Part shown: positions 11,410-22,630 of the stretch, piece by piece
Layout of the letters: each line of letters begins with the position of its first letter
How positions within the stretch are numbered: position 1 is the stretch's first letter
From: Batkoa obscura
Taxonomy: Eukaryota; Entomophthoromycota; Entomophthoromycetes; Entomophthorales; Batkoaceae
Length of the DNA: 64,000 nt
Assembly (NCBI GenBank): GCA_030770535.1
Contig: JASVEC010000039.1
Coordinates: forward strand, 124,001-188,000
Direction: 5' to 3'
The notes under the pieces: model-generated
Told to the model about the DNA's origin: nothing
Database searches by the model: none
What the model saw: the letters and a program-made list of their open reading frames with translations, nothing else
Made by a program: the position numbers and the translations under genes

Positions 11410-11513
11410 AAGTCAAAGTTGAATACATATAAATTTTATTTTTTTTAATGAAATTGTTTTCCTTACTTTATTAAAATGGAAAGAATAAAATTTACAAAGT
11501 GTTTAAACAAGTG

Positions 11514-11608
11514 TATGAGGGTGTTTTTTTTGGGTTCATCACTTTCCATTCTTTAAGTGGTATTTGAGCGAAAAAATCGCTAGTAAAATTCTTCAAAAAA
11601 ATATATCA
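11514..11608 (-). mobile_element. MITE family A copy 2 (reverse)
   Basis: Begins TATGAGGGTGTTTTTTTTGG and carries the reverse core TATTTGAGCG, ending in a decayed ATATATC. Orientation is opposite to the reference copies at 26595 and 29045. Its right end has lost most of the CCCCAT terminus. Confidence 0.75.
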
Positions 11609-11739
11609 CTGTATTTTATTATTATAATTTAATCGAAATTATAAGAGTATAGTAAAGTAATCCTACTCTTTATTGCAAAAAGTGGAAAGTTATCGCTTGC
11701 AATAACAAATCATTTTTTTCATCAAAAACGACCATTATT

Positions 11740-11838
11740 TGGAAATGTATTTCTTTAAAGAATCTTACTAATAGTTACTCTACTCAAATAGCGCTTAGAA
11801 AACGGAAAAAGTGATAAAACTAAAAAAAAACATTCCCA
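11740..11838 (+). mobile_element. MITE family A copy 3
   Basis: Left end TGGAAATGTATTTCTTTAAAG, core CTCAAATAGCGCTTAGAAA, right end AAAAAAAAACATTCCCA. Inverted repeats and core agree with the family, with several differences from the best copies. Confidence 0.8.
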
Positions 11839-11982
11839 TTTGGTAGTAAGAGGTTACTTTAGTGTTGCAATTTACTATTCCCAGAGCAAATGCTTCATCA
11901 AAATTTGCAAACTTGTTTATTGCGCACTTGTATAAATTGATATCCCTTAAAGTACTTAGTTTTTCAACTATTCTTTCAAATA

Positions 11983-13422
11983 ATGGAGTCTAGTTCCAAT
12001 AACAAAATAACTAAAAGTAAAGTCAAACATGTAAGTAAATAAAATAAATAAACTAAATAATGAATAAGTTGTATCTAACAATTCAAGAAATTTAGTTTAA
12101 GATGGTTAGATCTACTACCGTTAGAATTATTAATGATAATATTTTCTTATTTAACACAAAAGGAGATCTATTCCTTAGGAACCGTATGTAAAACGTGGCG
12201 ACGCTCTATAACCAGCATACCAATGATATGGAGTTATATAAATTTAAACTTCAGTAATCCCAATCATAAAAAAAGGTTGTTTTATTCGAATGGAAAACAT
12301 TATGCCGCATATACATTATCATTATTCTTAACGAGAGCTAGAAGTAACTTAAAATCCATATGTTTAAGTAACTGTCCCAAATTGGAATACACTTGGTTTA
12401 AACAATTGAATAGTTTTCATCGACCAAACCTTAATAATTTCGAAATATTTAATTCAAAAGTTACATTCACTTTTTTTGCACCTTTAATAAGACAATATAA
12501 AACCAATTTAACAAAGATAACACTTTCTAATTGTGGATTAACACCAGATATTGTTCAAGAGATATTATTAAGAGTTCAAAATTTAACTCATTTAGATATA
12601 TCCAAAAATGAGTTAACTAATAATATATTTTATACAACAGATGGTAAATTAATCAAATCAGTAACAACTTTAAAGCATCTCAATGTTGCTGGATTGAAAT
12701 TAAAAGGATTATTTGTACATACTATTAGTTGTTTATTTCCAAACCTTAAAGAAATGGATTTAAGTAATACAACTGGACTCGAAATAAAAATTATCAATGA
12801 ACTTTGTAAAAAATATAAATCAATAACTAAGATCAATTTGTCAAGTATGAAAAATGGACTAGCTCGAAATGAACAACCTTATTTTTATTTTCGATTATTA
12901 GCATTAACATTTCAAGATTTAACTTGTTTGAATTTAAGTAAAAATTTTTTTATTGATAGTAAAGTGATTTATTGCTTAAAAGAAGTACTTGGTAATTTGG
13001 TAGATATTAATTTAACTCAAACTTTTATTGACACAGTTGGAGTGAAATTTATTTCCAGTTCATGCTCTAAGTTGAAAATATTATCGATTGCCGCTTGTCC
13101 TTCTATTAATGATGAGGCTCTATTAGCTTTGGTTAATCCAAAATCAAAATGCAAATTAAGTCTAAAACATTTAAATATTTCTAGGTTAACCTTTGGTGAA
13201 CAAACCCTACACACTCTTTTATTCAATTTAGAATTAAACTATCTTGATTTAAGCTATTGTCCAAAGGTTTCAAATTATGGGTTAAGTACCTTACTTTCTA
13301 ATCCATCATACCCATTAGACTATTTGGATTTACGTAATTGCTCCTTAATTTCTTCAGAGTTTGTTAATTTATTTAGGAAACAATTTAAATCTTCTACTAT
13401 TTTACATTGTTATTCTTATTAA
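11983..13422 (+). CDS. F-box / leucine-rich repeat protein
   Basis: Two exons (11983-12030, 12088-13422) join in phase to 460 residues. The F-box is near the N-terminus (residues about 19-65): WLDLLPLELLMIIFSYLTQK, then SLGTVCKTWRRSI, ending at the WSYINL strand. The rest is a run of cysteine-containing-type LRRs, e.g. LKSICLSNCPKLEY, LTHLDISKNEL, LKILSIAACPSINDEAL and LNYLDLSYCPKVSNYGL. Such proteins (Grr1/Fbl2/20 type) are substrate receptors of SCF ubiquitin ligases, the F-box binding Skp1 and the LRR arc the substrate. The acceptor at 12087 is chosen because it keeps frame and places the F-box directly after it. No CAAX prenylation end is present. The substrate is unknown. Confidence 0.9.
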
Positions 13423-13797
13423 ACTACAATAAATTTATTCGTTATTACTTGAAGTTATTACTTGAAGTTATTCAAATATCAGCACTAACTTTAATAATGT
13501 ATGACTATTTTTTAACTATTTATCGTATTTCATTCATTTATATTTATTATATCTTTTTCAAGTATTTTAATTATATACCGCTTTATCAAGGTTTTTATCA
13601 AACTCATTTACATCTATTTTTTAACTCCTATAACCTAATAATACATATCTAGCAAAATATTTATATTAACTAATTAAAATAGATTAAAAGTAACCTTAAT
13701 TAAGCTCAACAATATAAGAATAAATTCCAAATAACACTATTTAATTTGATCGAAATTTAGATAAATTTTATATCTGATTTGATAGGTAAATATTTTG
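13423..13797. other. spacer between convergent gene ends
   Basis: 3' flanks of the F-box gene (plus) and the V-ATPase proteolipid gene (minus). A/T-rich, with a short direct repeat (TTACTTGAAGTTA twice near 13445-13470). An 81-codon frame starting inside the F-box gene is judged a shadow. Confidence 0.5.
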
Positions 13798-14446
13798 TTA
13801 ATGTTTGGTACAGATAGTATCATTTGTTGAAACTTTAGAATTAAGGATAAGAGCAACAATGAGACCATATAAACCTAAGACTTCAGCAAAAATAAGAATC
13901 AAGATCATACCTACAAAGAGCCTTGGTTGTTGTGCAATAGCACGCACACCTGCATCACCAACGATACCAATAGCAAACCCAGCGGCCAATCCAGAAAAAC
14001 CAACAGATAAACCAGCAGCAAGAATAATAAAACCACTAAATATTATTAATAAAAATACACAAATAATTTAAACTTTGACCTACTTATAAAGTGGCATTTT
14101 TTCGCTCACTAAAAAATTGTTTAGAAGTTATAAAACTATAAAATTCAAACTATGACTTACAAGAACCAGAGGACATAACAGCTACGACTAAACCATAAAT
14201 AGCAATAATACCAGCCATAACAACTGGAACAATGGCTCTAATTACCATATCAGGACGTAAAACACCCATAGCGGATAAACCGACACCTGATTTAGCAGTA
14301 CCATAAGCGGCACCAAAACCTATGTAAAATAAGAATTTAAAATCAGCTTTAAAAAAATAAAATAATAACCTACTAGTAAATATAATAGCTGAGGCTACCC
14401 CCATAGTAGCAAAGAACGGAGCATATACTGGACAATATTCAGACAT
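13798..14446 (-). CDS. VMA3: V-ATPase proteolipid subunit c
   Basis: Four exons (14374-14446, 14161-14319, 14084-14108, 13798-14035) join in phase to 164 residues. This is the c subunit of the vacuolar/endosomal proton pump rotor, with four membrane helices. Helix 1-2 reads [20 protein letters not shown] then the [12 protein letters not shown] type glycine-rich helix; helix 4 has the proton-carrying glutamate in [20 protein letters not shown]. The [19 protein letters not shown] loop is nearly invariant in the family. The third exon is only 25 nt and supplies the residues LSEKMPLYN linking helices 2 and 3. Length equals Vma3 (160), and the C-terminus (NDTICTKH) is unusual in having an extra cysteine. 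CCAAT boxes lie upstream. Confidence 0.95.
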
Positions 14447-14594
14447 TTTTAAAAAAAATTAATTCTAAATTGAAATAATAAAAGTTTTAGTTTGATAGCT
14501 AATTAACAAGGATTAATTCCATTACCTTTTGTTAAATCCTTAGAAAACGTAAGTTGGGGAACTACAATTTGCATGTTTATTGGATAATATATTG

Positions 14595-14669
14595 ATTGGG
14601 TCTTTTTATTGGTCAGTTTCAATTGAAGAAACGAATTAAATTTGAGTGGCTAAAATTTATTTCTATTGG
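14595..14669 (-). promoter_or_regulatory. cluster of three CCAAT boxes upstream of VMA3
   Basis: ATTGG occurs at 14595-14599, 14608-14612 and 14665-14669 on the plus strand, i.e. CCAAT reading toward the gene, 149-223 bp upstream of the VMA3 ATG. Likely Hap/NF-Y sites by analogy; not proven. Confidence 0.4.
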
Positions 14670-15872
14670 CTTATATCCAGTCTGTAAACTTACCTCCTGC
14701 TATTTTTTACATTTGGCTAACTATTATTTCATAGATTCGTAGATTTGGATTTTTGCAAAGTGAACAACGCTATGATTTGTTAAAAAAATAACATCACAAA
14801 TATGAAATCAGGACATTAGGTCATTAGAGGACAAATATGTTTGTTTAATCTAAGCTTTTTGTTAATATGTTTTGGCACACTTTAATAAGACAGAAGCTTA
14901 GAACTGGTGCATTTAATGCTCTTCATTTTTTATTTTGTGGTTAATTTTTTTATTTAAATTTTAGAAATATAACTATTGTATCAAAATTGCCAACTTTACA
15001 TAGCATTTTTTATTAAGTTTTTATAAGCCAACCTATAAGTGATTGTAAGCAAATAATAAATAAAATGTTACATATATTAGTATAAAAGGGAATAGATTAT
15101 AACAAAAGAAATTCTATTTTAAAGAAAAAATTCTGAAAAATATAAAAAATATTCTAAAGTGTCTAAATGTCAATACAGCTGTTGCAGCTTTATTGTAACC
15201 TAATTTGCATTGATTTTAGAGCCAATTATCGTTTGTTGGGTTTTTAAAGTCTGGCGTTAGCAATTCACTAATTTTATCAAAATTTTGCTCCTAAATGAAT
15301 AACTAATTAAGTCGCAATAGAAATGTAATATTAAGAATATTAACTTTTCTTATTTTATTTAATTTTAAATTTGATTAAATTTGCAATGTTTTTTGATACC
15401 AAGTGTATATTTTATCAAAGCTGTTTAGGTTGCAATCATTCACTAGCCAGAAAACAAAAATTAGTTAAAAGTGAAGTTTTAAAATTTGGTTTAAAATTTA
15501 TAATTAATTTAATTTAATTTAACTAACAATTATTAATTATATAATTTGCTATTTATTTTAAAAGCAGTCATTCTTATATAATGGATTTAATTTGTAATTA
15601 ACCAAATCATATATAGTAAAGATATAATCCTAGGCTAATAAATAGCTTATAATTAGAATATATAAGTATTATATAATATTTTTTATTTTATCTTTATTTT
15701 TATTAAATTTATAAAAAAACCTTTTAATATAATAGATTTTTTTAAAAATTTATTACTTTAGTTTAATAAACTTATATTATTTTTTAATTATATTAATTCT
15801 TATATAATTTATTAATAACATAAATTATCTTACTGTTTGTTTTATATAACTTGCTTAATTATTGCTTATATA

Positions 15873-15973
15873 TATGGGGGTGTTTTTTTTGACTTCATTT
15901 TTTCCATTTTTAAGCGCTATTTGAGCGGAAAAACTGTTAGTAAAATTCTTAAACATAAAAAAATATCCCTATA
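15873..15973 (-). mobile_element. MITE family A copy 4 (reverse)
   Basis: Starts TATGGGGGTGTTTTTTTTGAC, has the reverse core AAGCGCTATTTGAGCGG and ends AAAATATCCCTATA, with TATA flanks on both sides. A good-quality reverse copy. Confidence 0.85.
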
Positions 15974-16513
15974 TATATTTAACTATTAAAATTAACTTTC
16001 TTAAATTTATTATAAATAGTTAACTAAAAGACTTTTACAATCTTTTTTTTAGATATTAAATCTTATACTTAATATTTATAATTAAAAAAGCTTTTATAAT
16101 CATAATAATAACTTTATATTTTTTTTATATAATTTTTATTATACAATTAAATCTTTAAGTTATTGTTCAATTTATTTGTTTCTTTTATAAAAAATAATAA
16201 TTTTATCCTTTATTATTTAAATTTTAATATTTCTTTAAACATTATTAATAAAAGTATTTTTGTTAGTTTTATCACTTTAAACTTTTTATAATATTATTAA
16301 TATATTCTTGTTTAATATAAACAGTCTTGGTTTAACTAACTTTTATTTTAAAAAGTTGATTTTTAATTAACTTAATAACACTATCAGTTATAAAATATAA
16401 AAAACTTGGTTAAAAAAATTAAAAATTTTAAACTTTTAATAAAATTATAAAAGTTGATGCTTAATAATTAGAGTTAAAAGCAGTTTTTATTTAATCAAAT
16501 AGTGTGGAATATA

Positions 16514-16590
16514 GGTTCATTAGCTCTAGGATTGATTATAATATAACAATCAATTCAGAGTTCCTTATATAGATTTGCTGTGAGAATTGC
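16514..16590. repeat. repeat C copy 1
   Basis: The stretch from AATCAATTCAGAGTTCC to ATTTGCTGTGAGAATT recurs in reverse complement at about 61765-61838, with an 8-bp block between the two halves that differs at three positions. A GGTTCAT block upstream is shared too, with an insertion of about 25 bp between. Nature unknown. Confidence 0.6.
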
Positions 16591-16681
16591 TACCATCTGA
16601 TCATGAAGAATTTATTGCCCAAGTTTTAATCTCCATACTTGGCAACTATAATAAGGAATAACTGCTATGATGTTCTTTATG

Positions 16682-16786
16682 TATGAGGATGTATTTTTTC
16701 GTTTAAGAAATTTACTAGCAATCTTCCCACTCAAATAGCGCTTAATAAATGGAAAAAGTAATGAAACCAAAAAAAACATCCTCATA
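16682..16786 (+). mobile_element. MITE family A copy 5
   Basis: TATGAGGATGTATTTTTTCG on the left and CAAAAAAAACATCCTCATA on the right form a nearly perfect inverted repeat; the core CTCAAATAGCGCTTAATAAA is intact. TA lies on both flanks. One of the best-preserved copies. Confidence 0.9.
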
Positions 16787-17350
16787 TAGCCACCCAGTTG
16801 GAGTATAAAAGGGATTCTTCAACATACTAACTCGAGGCTTTTTTAATTGAATTACTCCCTGATAACGTATCATTAATAAAGTCACTAAGTCTTTCTGATG
16901 ACATCTTACATAGATTTTATAGTATTAAGTCTATCTTAGTTACATAAACTAAGACCGTTCGACTCAAGGCAACTTAATTAAGCAAGAGTAGCTTTTAACT
17001 TCGACCACTAAGTATCAACTTTCACAATAATAAATAATTGATTAAAAAACTTTTATCATTTTTTTATTAAGCATTAAATTTTATAATTTTATAATATTAT
17101 AATGCTAAAAGCTATATTTTATATATTAAATAGATAATATTTAGCTGGTGTAATGATATTATTTCAGTTTAATAATGCTAATTTTGAAAATTATTTATAA
17201 AAAAAATTATATTATTTAAATTGTTATTTATTATTAAAAGCTGAATTATATATGCTATTTTGTAATATTTTTTTAATATTAAAAAAGTAATTTTTATTTA
17301 ATTAATATATGTATTTAATACCAAGCTATTATATTACATTCTTTACTTAA

Positions 17351-17570
17351 ATTTTTTTATAGCATAAACAGCAAAGTAATTAATTGTAATTATAAAATTA
17401 ATTTAAATCAAAAAAATATTATTAATGATTGTAAAATAAAACTAAAAGTTTTTAGATAAAAAGACAATTCTTTATTAGAAATTTTAAAAAGTAAAACTAT
17501 TATTATAGCTTATGGCCTATTTTTTGCACAAATAAAAAAAGTTAGATTACTTTAAATTGCCTTATATTTT
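17351..17570. mobile_element. MITE family B, decayed copy
   Basis: Several blocks match the two better family B copies in order: ATAGCATAAACAGCAAAGTAAT near the left, TCAAAAAAATATTATTAATGATTG in the middle, and TATGGCCTATTTTTTGCACAAAT, then AGATTACTTT near the right. Terminal repeats are too worn to define ends and the copy is shorter. Coordinates are approximate. Confidence 0.55.
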
Positions 17571-18115
17571 TATCTACGTTTGTTCACTTTTCAAGTATAA
17601 ATTTTGTGTAAAAACATGACATATATTAATTTATCAAATGTCCGAAAGTGGGCTTTAGGCTATTTTATAAATCAGAGGATGTGATATAAAAAAGTATTTA
17701 TCATACAAGTCCTCATTTAATAATAACTAGAAATGAACAACTTTTTAATAATTTTTGATTGTATATTTATAAAAAGCATGTGTATTCACATCTGTAGTCT
17801 ACAAACAATAAACTTCCACTTCTTATTAAAAGGTAATATGGCAAAACACGTACTATTTCATAGCTCAAAAATTTGATCTTAATATTAATTAATCAAATGT
17901 AGAATAGGCTATTTTACATCTCAGGATGACTCTTTAGATAAAGGTAATTGAACAGAATTGAACCTAGCCAATAAAACTCATTAGAAAAACCATCTACGCA
18001 AGCATAAAAAATTAGGGATAAAATCGAAACAGTTTATCTCTATAATAAATTAAAATTTATTATATTACTAAAAAAACAAATACTGCCTTCTATTTCAACC
18101 CTTTACCATTTATAA

Positions 18116-19435
18116 ATGTCGTCTCAAAAAGTTGAAGTACCAAAAGTACAAACCCAACGTAAAGTGCTTATTTTGATTGTTCTTTAATTAACTTTAACTC
18201 TTAGAAAAACCATTACCATTTCATTTCCAGTTTGCTGCTGGTGCCGTGGCTGGAGTTTCTGAAATTTTAGTCATGTATCCTTTAGATGGTAAAAAACTTA
18301 ATTGATATAATATATTTATTAAACAATCAAAAGTGGTAAAAACTCGTTTCCAGTTACAAGTTAAAGGAGCAGCGGATAATTATACTTCGATAGCTGACTG
18401 CTTTAGAAAGATAATTAAGAACGAAGGGTAAAGTTTATTTTATTTAGTTTTACATTTAATGATAAGTATACAGTTTCTCTAAACTTTATCGTGGTATTTT
18501 ACCACCAATTTTCGTGGAAGCTCCAAAGCGTGCTATTAAGTTTGCTGCTTTTGAGCAATTTTCTGTGTTCTACAGAAATTTATTCAACATTGAAAAGTTA
18601 ACTCAACCACTTTCAATTCTTACTGGCGCTTCCGCTGGTGCTTCAGAAGCTTTTATTGTTGTATCTTTTGATTTAGTTAAAATTCGTTTACAAGATAAAA
18701 ATAGCGTATGCAAACATAAAACACCGTTATAAAAGCTAACATATAAATAATAGGCTGGAAAATATAACGGAACAGTAGATTGTATTAAGAAGATCCTTAA
18801 GGAAGAAGGTATAAATTTAGCTTAAATCATTTTCAACTACTATAATATATTAGGACCATTCGCCTTCTTTAAAGGTTTAGAATCTACCATTTATCGTCAC
18901 GCTTTCTGGAGTGGTGGTTATTTTGGTGTAATTCATGGTGTTCGTGCAGCCTTACCAGAAGCAGAAGTAAGGTTATTTCATATTTGAGTCTCCATTAATT
19001 ATCATTTAGACTAAACAAGGTGAATTGGCACGTAATTTTATTGCTGGTGCGATTGGTGGAACTTTTGGTACTGCAATTAATACTCCATTTGATGTGGTAA
19101 AAACACGTATTCAAAATGATACTGCGGCTGTCAGAAAGTATAATTGGGCTTTCCCAGCTCTGGGTACAGTCATAAAAGAGGAGGGGTAATGATATTTTAT
19201 TAGTAGTCAAAATTTTAAGTCGATTGTTAAATTTATGCAAAACATTTATTGTATCAGGGCTATAATGCTCAATAACCCATTTTCCTAAGTTATTTATCTA
19301 ACATTTATGTTATCTAGATTCACTGCGCTCTACAAAGGCTTTGTTCCAAAAGTATTACGTTTAGGACCAGGGGGTGGTATATTGTTAGTCGTTTTCGATA
19401 CTGTTTCTAACTACCTTAGAAAGCATTATATGTAA
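18116..19435 (+). CDS. mitochondrial 2-oxodicarboxylate carrier (SLC25A21/Odc type)
   Basis: A spliced mitochondrial carrier of roughly 300 residues in at least seven exons, the first 18116-18163 and the last ending at TAA 19433-19435. Three carrier repeats are visible, each with a Px[DE]xx[KR] signature: YPLDVVKTRFQLQ, then SFDLVKIRLQDK (first Pro changed to Ser) and TPFDVVKTRIQND. Odc-type features include ILPPIFVEAPKRAIKFA after repeat 1 and LRLGPGGGILLVVFD near the end. Odc carriers exchange 2-oxoadipate and 2-oxoglutarate across the inner membrane for lysine and glutamate metabolism. The start is the first ATG ahead of a short polar leader. The Pro-to-Ser change in the second repeat is known in this subfamily. 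Confidence 0.9.
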
Positions 19436-19502
19436 CTCCAAATATTTTGTTAAAATAAAAATATAAACAAAGATATTTTTTTGTTTGTTTATTTAATATT
19501 AT

Positions 19503-20741
19503 TTAACTTTCTTGCAATTTTTTGTAATAGTCTATGTCACATGAGTCTTTAAATAAGCAGCCACAACTAGGTTCATTTTGGATTTTACGGAATGTTAAAG
19601 AGAGACGTTCTTTCCTTTCCATCAATTGACCATCTGGTAAGGGATCTGATTTTCTAAGTCTTATAGAGTGCTCCCAACCATACCTTGATTCTCCGCCTAT
19701 AATGACTAATGAACGTGGTTTTAAAAGTCTATGACCAACTTCACCAGTGCTAGGTTTACGGAACTCCATAACAATTTGATTCTTTAAGCTGATAATTAAT
19801 ATAGTATCATGAAAGGCTGTGTGTGAATCACAATGCGGCGGTATACCAGATCCTATTGGATAAGAGGAAATTGTTAATTGATCCATTGTATGGCACTGGG
19901 GATATGTTTTGTAAAAACGATCAAGAGCAGAGACTACAAAATTTGGAAATGGGTCCATTTTTAAACCAACATGCTTGGTTTTATAACTAAATTCATAGCC
20001 AAAATGTTTCTAAGAAGAATAAATAAAACTTAATGTTATAGAATTAGACTTACCACATGTCTACCCTTTACCATTCCCCATCCTTCATAACTTTCTATGG
20101 CAGAAAGCATTTCGTTTTCTTCCTCTAGTGTAATGAACTCATCATGATATACTAAACCTGGGACATGATAGTTAAAATCTACTATTTCATTTAATACTAT
20201 TTGATCCGGGTAAAACCCTGCGTATAATACTCGATCTTCAAGGTCAGTACATGGTTTATAATGGATTAATTCTAATGCGTTTTTTGCGTCTTCTACCGTA
20301 TTAAATTGTACAAAAGAGAAGGGCTAACATAAATAATTAGTAATAAGCTCAACATCAATAAAAAAAACAGCGAATGTGTTTGTTCACTAGGTTTAACTAA
20401 TTTTTTTTAAATAAATTTAAAATCATGTAAACTTCCCATTAATTTTACTTTTTCTTTTAACTGAAACTAAAAATTACCATACCAATAGGCATCTCAACAT
20501 TTTTGAAGCCATTGAATTTTCGTAACACCGAATTTACAGCCTCTGGTGAAATACCACCAACGCCACCAAATCCAAGGTTAGCAATACATATCGTAGTCGT
20601 TGGTGTTTCTGAAAATAAATTACTATAATTCTCTTTAACATCGTCTCTTTTTAACAATTTTGTTAATGTTTTGTATGCTTGTTTCCGGCGCTTTTCTAAT
20701 ATATAATATCCCTTTGTTTCCCTTTTATTCGGCCTTCCCAT
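19503..20741 (-). CDS. ALKBH8-like RRM + 2-oxoglutarate/Fe(II) dioxygenase
   Basis: Three exons (20478-20741, 20054-20323, 19503-20009) give 346 residues. An N-terminal Lys/Arg-rich helix and RRM-like domain (TICIANLGFGGVGGISPEAV, later FSFVQFNTVEDAKNALELI) lead into an AlkB dioxygenase domain. The iron ligands are visible as PPHCDSHTAF (HxD) and WEHSIRLRKSD (distal His), and the 2-oxoglutarate arginine pair in RLSLTFRKI. In animals ALKBH8 hydroxylates 5-methoxycarbonylmethyluridine at the tRNA wobble base and also carries a methyltransferase domain; here no methyltransferase follows, as in fungi where Trm9 is separate. A C-terminal CGCLFKDSCD cysteine cluster could bind zinc. Substrate assignment to tRNA is by family. 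Confidence 0.9.
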
Positions 20742-21238
20742 TATTTCCTTTGTTTTTGAAATTAAAAAAATGAGATTTTTCGTTCTCAGAGAGCCAATAA
20801 AAAATATTTGAAATTATTATTATTCTTTGTGAAATTATCATAGTTATACTTGAAGATATTAACTATTTAAATTCTAGTTACTGGCTATATAAAAAGATAG
20901 AGCATAGTAATGAATAACCTAATAGTAGTAGGTAGTTTTTAAAAAGAATCTTAATTATTTTATTTGTGATAATATGTGAAAAATGATGATACTTTAAATG
21001 TATATTAAGCGATTATTATTTATGGATAACAAGTTAAAAATGAATGACAAATATTTATACTAATTTATATAAAGGCCAAGTGAAATTTTAACCATTGAAT
21101 TAACACTTGTAAATCCTACTATTTTATAAATTAAAATTACTCAAATTAAATAAATCTAAATAACAATTAATAGTAATATATTCAATAAAAAAATTTATAA
21201 AGACTTGTTAACTTCATTAAAAAGTAAAACTCGTTTCC
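20742..21238. other. intergenic, nothing recognised
   Basis: Spacer between the ALKBH8-like 5' end and the NDUFB4 3' end (both minus). AT-rich with no open frame or repeat of the families described. Should hold the ALKBH8-like promoter. Confidence 0.4.
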
Positions 21239-21572
21239 TTATTCCTCAGTTTCTTTAGAAGCGCTTTGTGCGGCTTCCTTTTCATTTTTATAAATCAAAC
21301 TTGGATATTTGTATAATGACATGCCACGAGTTTTTCCTTGAACATCAAAAACATTCTATCAGAAAATAATTAGTTAAATAAATTACATTATACAAGCTCT
21401 ACTAACTTACATCATATCGTTTGCAAACCCAATAGACACCTGCAGGTATACCGATACCGAATATTAAGGCATATCTTACCATACGTGGTGTCCAATAAGA
21501 ATGTTCATGGATTGTTTCACGTAAGGAATTGAATTTTTCAATAGCTGGATCAAGTTTAATTGTGTTACCCAT
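21239..21572 (-). CDS. complex I accessory subunit B15 (NDUFB4-like)
   Basis: Two exons (21411-21572, 21239-21355) give 92 residues. The start MGNTIKLDPAIEKFNSLRE, the helix HEHSYWTPRMVRYALIFGIG and the segment after it (PAGVYWVCKRYDNVF) match the fungal B15/NDUFB4 family of the distal membrane arm of NADH:ubiquinone oxidoreductase. One transmembrane helix, N-terminus without a cleavable presequence, short charged C-terminus. Its presence implies a complete proton-pumping complex I. A CCAAT palindrome sits about 74 bp upstream of the ATG. Confidence 0.82.
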
Positions 21573-21970
21573 TTTGTAGCTTTCTAAAGATTAATCGAAC
21601 TTTTTGTTAGCTCAGATAATTGTATGAGTAAATTGTTTTCGTTTTATTGGCCAATTAATCACTAATCTAATCTAAGATAAAAATCTCACTGTTTTTTATG
21701 GGATTTATAATTATTTGTAAGGTTTACAGGACTTAGTTGTATTATTTGCCATACTGTTGTTATGTTTGTATGTATAAATATTATAGATAAAAAATCAAAC
21801 TTTAAAATATCCATAAAAAAACGTGACAAAACATATTTCAATAATGAATAGCTTTATATTGAATATTGTAAATTTTATAATTATCAAAACTTATCTAACT
21901 TGATTTAATTGGATAAATATAAATTTAACATTTTTATAAAAATAAAATAAACCATTTTATTATATTTAAC
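21573..21970. other. divergent promoter, NDUFB4-like / TMEM70-like
   Basis: About 400 bp between two divergent nuclear genes for mitochondrial proteins. It contains the CCAAT palindrome at 21646-21655; otherwise A/T-rich, no frame. Confidence 0.5.
21646..21655. promoter_or_regulatory. palindromic double CCAAT box
   Basis: ATTGGCCAAT is a perfect 10-bp palindrome made of two abutting CCAAT boxes, 74 bp upstream of the NDUFB4-like ATG. Consistent with Hap2/3/5 control of respiratory genes; inference. Confidence 0.5.
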
Positions 21971-22630
21971 ATGAATCGCATCCTTGTTCAAAACATCTCG
22001 AAAGATTCTATCAAAATAAAAGCTAAACTCCAACTACCAGCCTCAATAAACAGCATAGTACTAACAAGAAATTTACATGTTACTGGTCTATTAAAGCAAA
22101 AAAAGCTAGAGCCATTCAAAGATGAAAAGTATGAGTTAATATATGTTGGACCACTAAGTAAAACAGCCAAATATTTAAAGCTATTTTCTATCAGTTCATT
22201 AATTTTAACATTCTCCTTATCCCCTTTGATCTTTGTTATTGATGGTGGTTTATCTCCCATGGTTCGCTCCATTCTATTTGGCGGTGCCATCTTAACCTCT
22301 GGGCTATCAACAGCGTTGATTCATTGGTGTATCCATCCTTATCTTACCAGAGCTTGGGTCAATAAGCAAACTCTTGAAAAAGGAGAACTTATTGGAAACA
22401 CTCAACTTCTGTTCGAAAATATTACTATAATGGGGAAGTTCAACTATAATTTAATTGAAGCTGGTAAGCTAGGAAGCAACTCAAGACTTTTTACAACCCA
22501 TAAATCAAACGGTCACCTTTATTACATCCACCCTGAAATTGCAGAATCAAATCAAACCATGAACCAGTTACTTAATCTTTCGTCTGGAAAATTAGAAGCT
22601 TTAAAGTATTCACAAAATCAATTAAAATAA
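21971..22630 (+). CDS. TMEM70/TMEM186-family mitochondrial membrane protein
   Basis: Single exon, 219 residues. An N-terminal basic, Ser/Asn-rich stretch (first ~55 residues) looks like a mitochondrial presequence. Then comes the family start EKYELIYVGPLSKTAKYLKL, two membrane helices (FSISSLILTFSLSPLIFV and ILFGGAILTSGLSTALIHW), and the conserved turn HPYLTRAW after the second helix. TMEM70 scaffolds c-ring and complex I assembly in animals; TMEM186 is a complex I assembly factor. Fungal members are uncharacterised, so the precise role is open. The protein is whole and of normal length. Confidence 0.78.
   Translation: MNRILVQNISKDSIKIKAKLQLPASINSIVLTRNLHVTGLLKQKKLEPFKDEKYELIYVGPLSKTAKYLKLFSISSLILTFSLSPLIFVIDGGLSPMVRSILFGGAILTSGLSTALIHWCIHPYLTRAWVNKQTLEKGELIGNTQLLFENITIMGKFNYNLIEAGKLGSNSRLFTTHKSNGHLYYIHPEIAESNQTMNQLLNLSSGKLEALKYSQNQLK

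Larger units (their letters stand above)
11410..11982. other. intergenic with two facing MITE family A copies
   Basis: Spacer between the second nucleotidase and the F-box gene. It is largely made of two family A copies in opposite orientation (11514-11608 and 11740-11838) separated by about 130 bp. The remainder should contain the F-box gene promoter. Confidence 0.6.
14447..18115. other. 3.7-kb gene-free region with repeats
   Basis: The largest gap in the window. I could support no coding region; all frames are broken by stops. It contains two family A MITEs (15873-15973 and 16682-16786), a sequence repeated at 61.8 kb (16514-16590) and a decayed family B copy (about 17351-17570). The rest is low-complexity A/T. 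The segment 16800-17030 is less A/T-rich than its surroundings, but no family was recognised. Confidence 0.5.

Noticed and set aside
13805-14071. 88-codon plus-strand frame over the V-ATPase gene
   Set aside because: Antisense shadow of the conserved proteolipid exons, with a Pro/Lys-rich composition typical of such shadows.
16930-17000. Possible tRNA (a GTTCGACTC box-B-like string)
   Set aside because: No matching acceptor stem, anticodon arm or A box could be placed around it.
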